From contig DAAV01000024.1 of the NCBI GenBank assembly GCA_001701295.1, positions 8,714-18,539 on the forward strand: DNA of 9,826 nt, read 5' to 3'. Under the pieces are notes generated by a model, which searched no databases, was not told where the DNA came from, and saw only the letters and a list, made by a program, of their open reading frames with translations. Below, piece after piece: positions 7,783 through 9,826 of this stretch (position 1 is the first letter of the stretch; each line of letters begins with the position of its first letter). The DNA is from Bacteroidales bacterium H10 (lineage in GTDB: Bacteria > Bacteroidota > Bacteroidia > Bacteroidales > Muribaculaceae). The translations under genes and the position numbers were made by a program.

Positions 7783-7790
7783 TATCTTTG
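7783..7790 (+). promoter_or_regulatory. Candidate -7 element for the two-component operon
   Basis: TATCTTTG matches the Bacteroidetes -7 consensus TAnnTTTG exactly. Transcription would begin near 7797 and leave a leader of about 35 nt before the kinase ATG at 7832. No TTTG occurs 19-21 nt upstream (the sequence there is AGAG), so the -33 half is missing or replaced by an activator. Confidence 0.5.
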
Positions 7791-7831
7791 TAGCTTAAAG
7801 AGGCAATATCCACCTAAATTAAAGATTTGAA

Positions 7832-9637
7832 ATGAGTTCTACTGTCAACCACCTGCTTATTTTGATTATCGCCGTCGCTATTGCATCCGGATGCGCCCGC
7901 AGACACAAAGTGACTGAATCAGAAGAACAAGCACTCTTCGAACGTGTAAGTGATCTTGGAGCCGAAGGCTTCTACGATGAGGCCATCGCCCTCAGCGATT
8001 CAATATTAAACTCCGATATTGAGCTGAGCGACACCGTAAAGGCATATATAATGATCGAACGCAATGTCGCTCTTATGAACGCGGGTAAAACTACGGAAGC
8101 TGCCGCCTACGCCGACACTCTTGCCAACTTCGGCGACGCCAGACATATCGCTGAAGCCGCCAGCAACGCTCTCCAGATAAAAGGTGTGGCTCTCCGAAGA
8201 GACGGGAAGTTTGACGAAGCCGTCGAAGCTTACTCCCGGGGACTCGAAATATCAAAAGAATCAGGTGATGTCGAGATGGAACAACAATTTTATGACCTTC
8301 TCGCCATTGTCTACGCACAGAGTCTGCGACCAGAAGAAGCGGAGAAATTCGCCGGGAAGGCAATAGAACTGGCCAGACAGATGAATGATTCGAATGCTGT
8401 GATATCGTCAGTGTCGACTCTCGGAAGTGTTCTGGCGGCCGACGACAGAAACAAAGAGCTGATCAGCATGCTGAAATCCTATGCGCCCTATGCCGATGGT
8501 GCGGTACCATTGATGAAAATCAAATATCTGACTCCGCTCTTACATGCATGGATCAAGTTGGATTCGCTCCCGCAGGCGGCAGAAGCAATCATAGAGGCAC
8601 GTGCGGTCACAGCGGTTTTGCCTCCGGAACATCCGGCCAGTATCTCGGTAGAATCAGCGGCTGCGCTACTGGCAGGCAAAGAAGGTGAATACATGCGCCA
8701 ATGGAAGATATACCAACATATCGACTCCATCGGGATGCCCGGATCACTTGAATCAGAGACACTGCACGACCGTGCGATCTGTCTGAATTCACTGGGCCGC
8801 TACAAAGAGGCTTTCGATATGGAAAGAAAAGCGTTTGACGCGCTTGATTCCATACGATCATCCGAATCGCAACGCCAGTTATCGGAATTCTACGTAAAGT
8901 ACGACACACTACAGAAAGAACTCGAAATTCAAAAGCTTCATAACCAACGCATGCTTTGGATATCAATTGCCATAGGCCTTGCTCTGCTGACGGCAATCTT
9001 CATAATCACGGTGGTCGGCGCGCGCCGGCGTATCCGTGTCCGTCATGAACTTGAAAGAAACCGCGATTACCTGCGCGGACTCGAACAGGAAAGAGCCCGC
9101 ATGGGCCGTGAACTCCACGACAATATCGCCGGACGCCTGCTTGGAATGCAGTTCCAGCTGGACACTCTGTCGCGCGAGGAGACTGTTTCCAAACTATCCG
9201 AAATCGGCCGCGATGTCCGTCGCCTGTCTCATGAGCTGATGCCGCCGGAATTTCAATATGCGTCACTCACGCAACTTCTTACCGACTTAATGGCGGACTT
9301 CAACAGCACACACAAACAATGCCGTCTGATACTCACGGACGAAGGTTCCTTTGACTGGAACTCCGTAGACAACTCTGTGGCGATGGAACTATACCGCATG
9401 GTGCAGGAAGGCGTAAACAACGCTTTGCGTCATGCCAACCCCACGGAAATCAGAATTCTTCTTGACGGCAACGACAAGTATGAACTGACCATTGAAAACG
9501 ACCTCAACAACGTGGACATCCCCGTCATAGGCGAGTCAGATCTGAAGACATTGAGAGTGCGGGCCAAAGTAATAAACTCCGAAATCCGGACATCGTCCGA
9601 GTCAGGATTTTTCTCGCTGCATATTACACAAAAATAA
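7832..9637 (+). CDS. TPR-containing membrane sensor histidine kinase (HisKA_3 type, degenerate ATP-binding domain)
   Basis: This 601-residue kinase would sense a signal through a periplasmic TPR domain and phosphorylate the regulator encoded just downstream. Residues 1-21 form an export signal ending IASGC21, a plausible but non-ideal lipobox (Ala rather than Leu at -3). TPR-like helices fill about 35-340, clearest at 112-145, 154-187 and 308-340. A coiled-coil stretch (345-372) leads into one transmembrane helix (374-396) with basic residues after it. The dimerisation domain carries ERARMGRELHDNIAGRLL with phospho-acceptor His429, followed by SHELMPPEF (466-474). The N-box is EGVNNALRHA (526-535). 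After it, the expected DxGxG and GxGL motifs are absent: the sequence reads LTIENDLNN and VIGESDLKTLRVRAKV, with a very short ATP lid. ATP binding may therefore be weak or altered. The fold and operon position argue that it is still a signalling protein. Confidence 0.9.
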   Translation: MSSTVNHLLILIIAVAIASGCARRHKVTESEEQALFERVSDLGAEGFYDEAIALSDSILNSDIELSDTVKAYIMIERNVALMNAGKTTEAAAYADTLANFGDARHIAEAASNALQIKGVALRRDGKFDEAVEAYSRGLEISKESGDVEMEQQFYDLLAIVYAQSLRPEEAEKFAGKAIELARQMNDSNAVISSVSTLGSVLAADDRNKELISMLKSYAPYADGAVPLMKIKYLTPLLHAWIKLDSLPQAAEAIIEARAVTAVLPPEHPASISVESAAALLAGKEGEYMRQWKIYQHIDSIGMPGSLESETLHDRAICLNSLGRYKEAFDMERKAFDALDSIRSSESQRQLSEFYVKYDTLQKELEIQKLHNQRMLWISIAIGLALLTAIFIITVVGARRRIRVRHELERNRDYLRGLEQERARMGRELHDNIAGRLLGMQFQLDTLSREETVSKLSEIGRDVRRLSHELMPPEFQYASLTQLLTDLMADFNSTHKQCRLILTDEGSFDWNSVDNSVAMELYRMVQEGVNNALRHANPTEIRILLDGNDKYELTIENDLNNVDIPVIGESDLKTLRVRAKVINSEIRTSSESGFFSLHITQK

Positions 9638-9639
9638 TC

Positions 9640-9826
9640 ATGAATACAATACTGGCAGTCGATGACCATCCCATAGTGCTCGAAGGATTAAAAAAGTTCC
9701 TTCAAAAAAACGGTTATAACGTACTGACGGCCTCTACACCCAAAGAGGCCGTCAATCTGGCAACAAATGTGCCGGCTATAAACGCATATGTAATCGATAT
9801 GGCCCTTAACGAGCCGGCAGACGGAG
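9640..9826 (+). CDS. Response regulator, receiver domain (3' end beyond window)
   Basis: The ATG at 9640 follows the kinase stop codon by 2 nt, indicating translational coupling. The 62 visible residues begin MNTILAVDDHPIVLEGLKKFL, with the acidic pair Asp8-Asp9 that binds Mg2+, and continue to YVIDMALNEPADG, where Asp53 is the expected phospho-acceptor. The DDHPIVLEG opening is typical of NarL/FixJ-family regulators, which end in a LuxR-type DNA-binding domain; that part lies outside the window. It is the probable partner of the kinase. Its target genes are unknown, though the adjacent surface-protein genes are candidates. Confidence 0.92.
   Translation, partial: MNTILAVDDHPIVLEGLKKFLQKNGYNVLTASTPKEAVNLATNVPAINAYVIDMALNEPADG

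Noticed and set aside
8607..8996. A 129-codon minus-strand frame within the kinase gene
   Set aside because: It is a shadow of the well-supported kinase frame; no motif or upstream signal was seen.
1..9826. tRNA, rRNA, CRISPR arrays, insertion sequences, attachment sites
   Set aside because: Reading both strands showed no regularly spaced repeats, transposase motifs, terminal inverted repeats around a gene, or tRNA-like cloverleaf arms.

Overview
The window looks like chromosomal DNA of a gut-type member of the Bacteroidales, possibly Muribaculaceae or Bacteroidaceae. That placement rests on four things: the TTTG / TAnnTTTG promoter signature upstream of several genes, the absence of Shine-Dalgarno motifs, a pyruvate kinase of the Bacteroidales subtype, and secreted BspA-type leucine-rich-repeat and WG-repeat proteins next to a TPR-containing histidine kinase. 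Genus-level placement is inference; no rRNA or other marker is present.

Left part, minus strand (1-3295). A partial gene runs off the left edge and encodes a secreted right-handed beta-helix protein of the pectate-lyase-3 / GH55-like type. Upstream of it, on the same strand, is a complete pyruvate kinase gene. A near-perfect intrinsic terminator (11-bp stem, 3-nt loop, T7) lies between them, and each gene has its own candidate promoter, so they are probably separate transcription units.

Centre, plus strand (3397-7747). A divergent intergenic region of about 290 bp carries an unusual cluster of three CCCTAA/TTAGGG hexamers and a candidate promoter. It leads into an 882-residue secreted BspA-like leucine-rich-repeat protein with a C-terminal segment resembling a type IX secretion sorting domain. 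About 60 bp later comes a secreted 485-residue WG-repeat protein, probably cotranscribed.

Right part, plus strand (7783-9826). A two-component system has its own candidate -7 element. The kinase has a lipobox-like N-terminus, a TPR sensor, one transmembrane segment and a NarL/DesK-type (HisKA_3) histidine kinase core. The response regulator starts 2 nt after the kinase stop and is cut by the right edge. The kinase keeps its phospho-acceptor histidine and N-box, but the usual DxGxG and GxG glycine motifs of the ATP-binding domain are not recognisable.

Functionally this is one housekeeping glycolytic gene among cell-surface and sensory genes. Nothing here amounts to a clearly new system. The most notable points are the degenerate catalytic domain of the kinase, the hexamer cluster ahead of the LRR gene, and the tandem beta-helix architecture with a cysteine ladder. 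No tRNA, rRNA, insertion sequence or CRISPR array was seen, and no gene-free stretch exceeds 300 bp.
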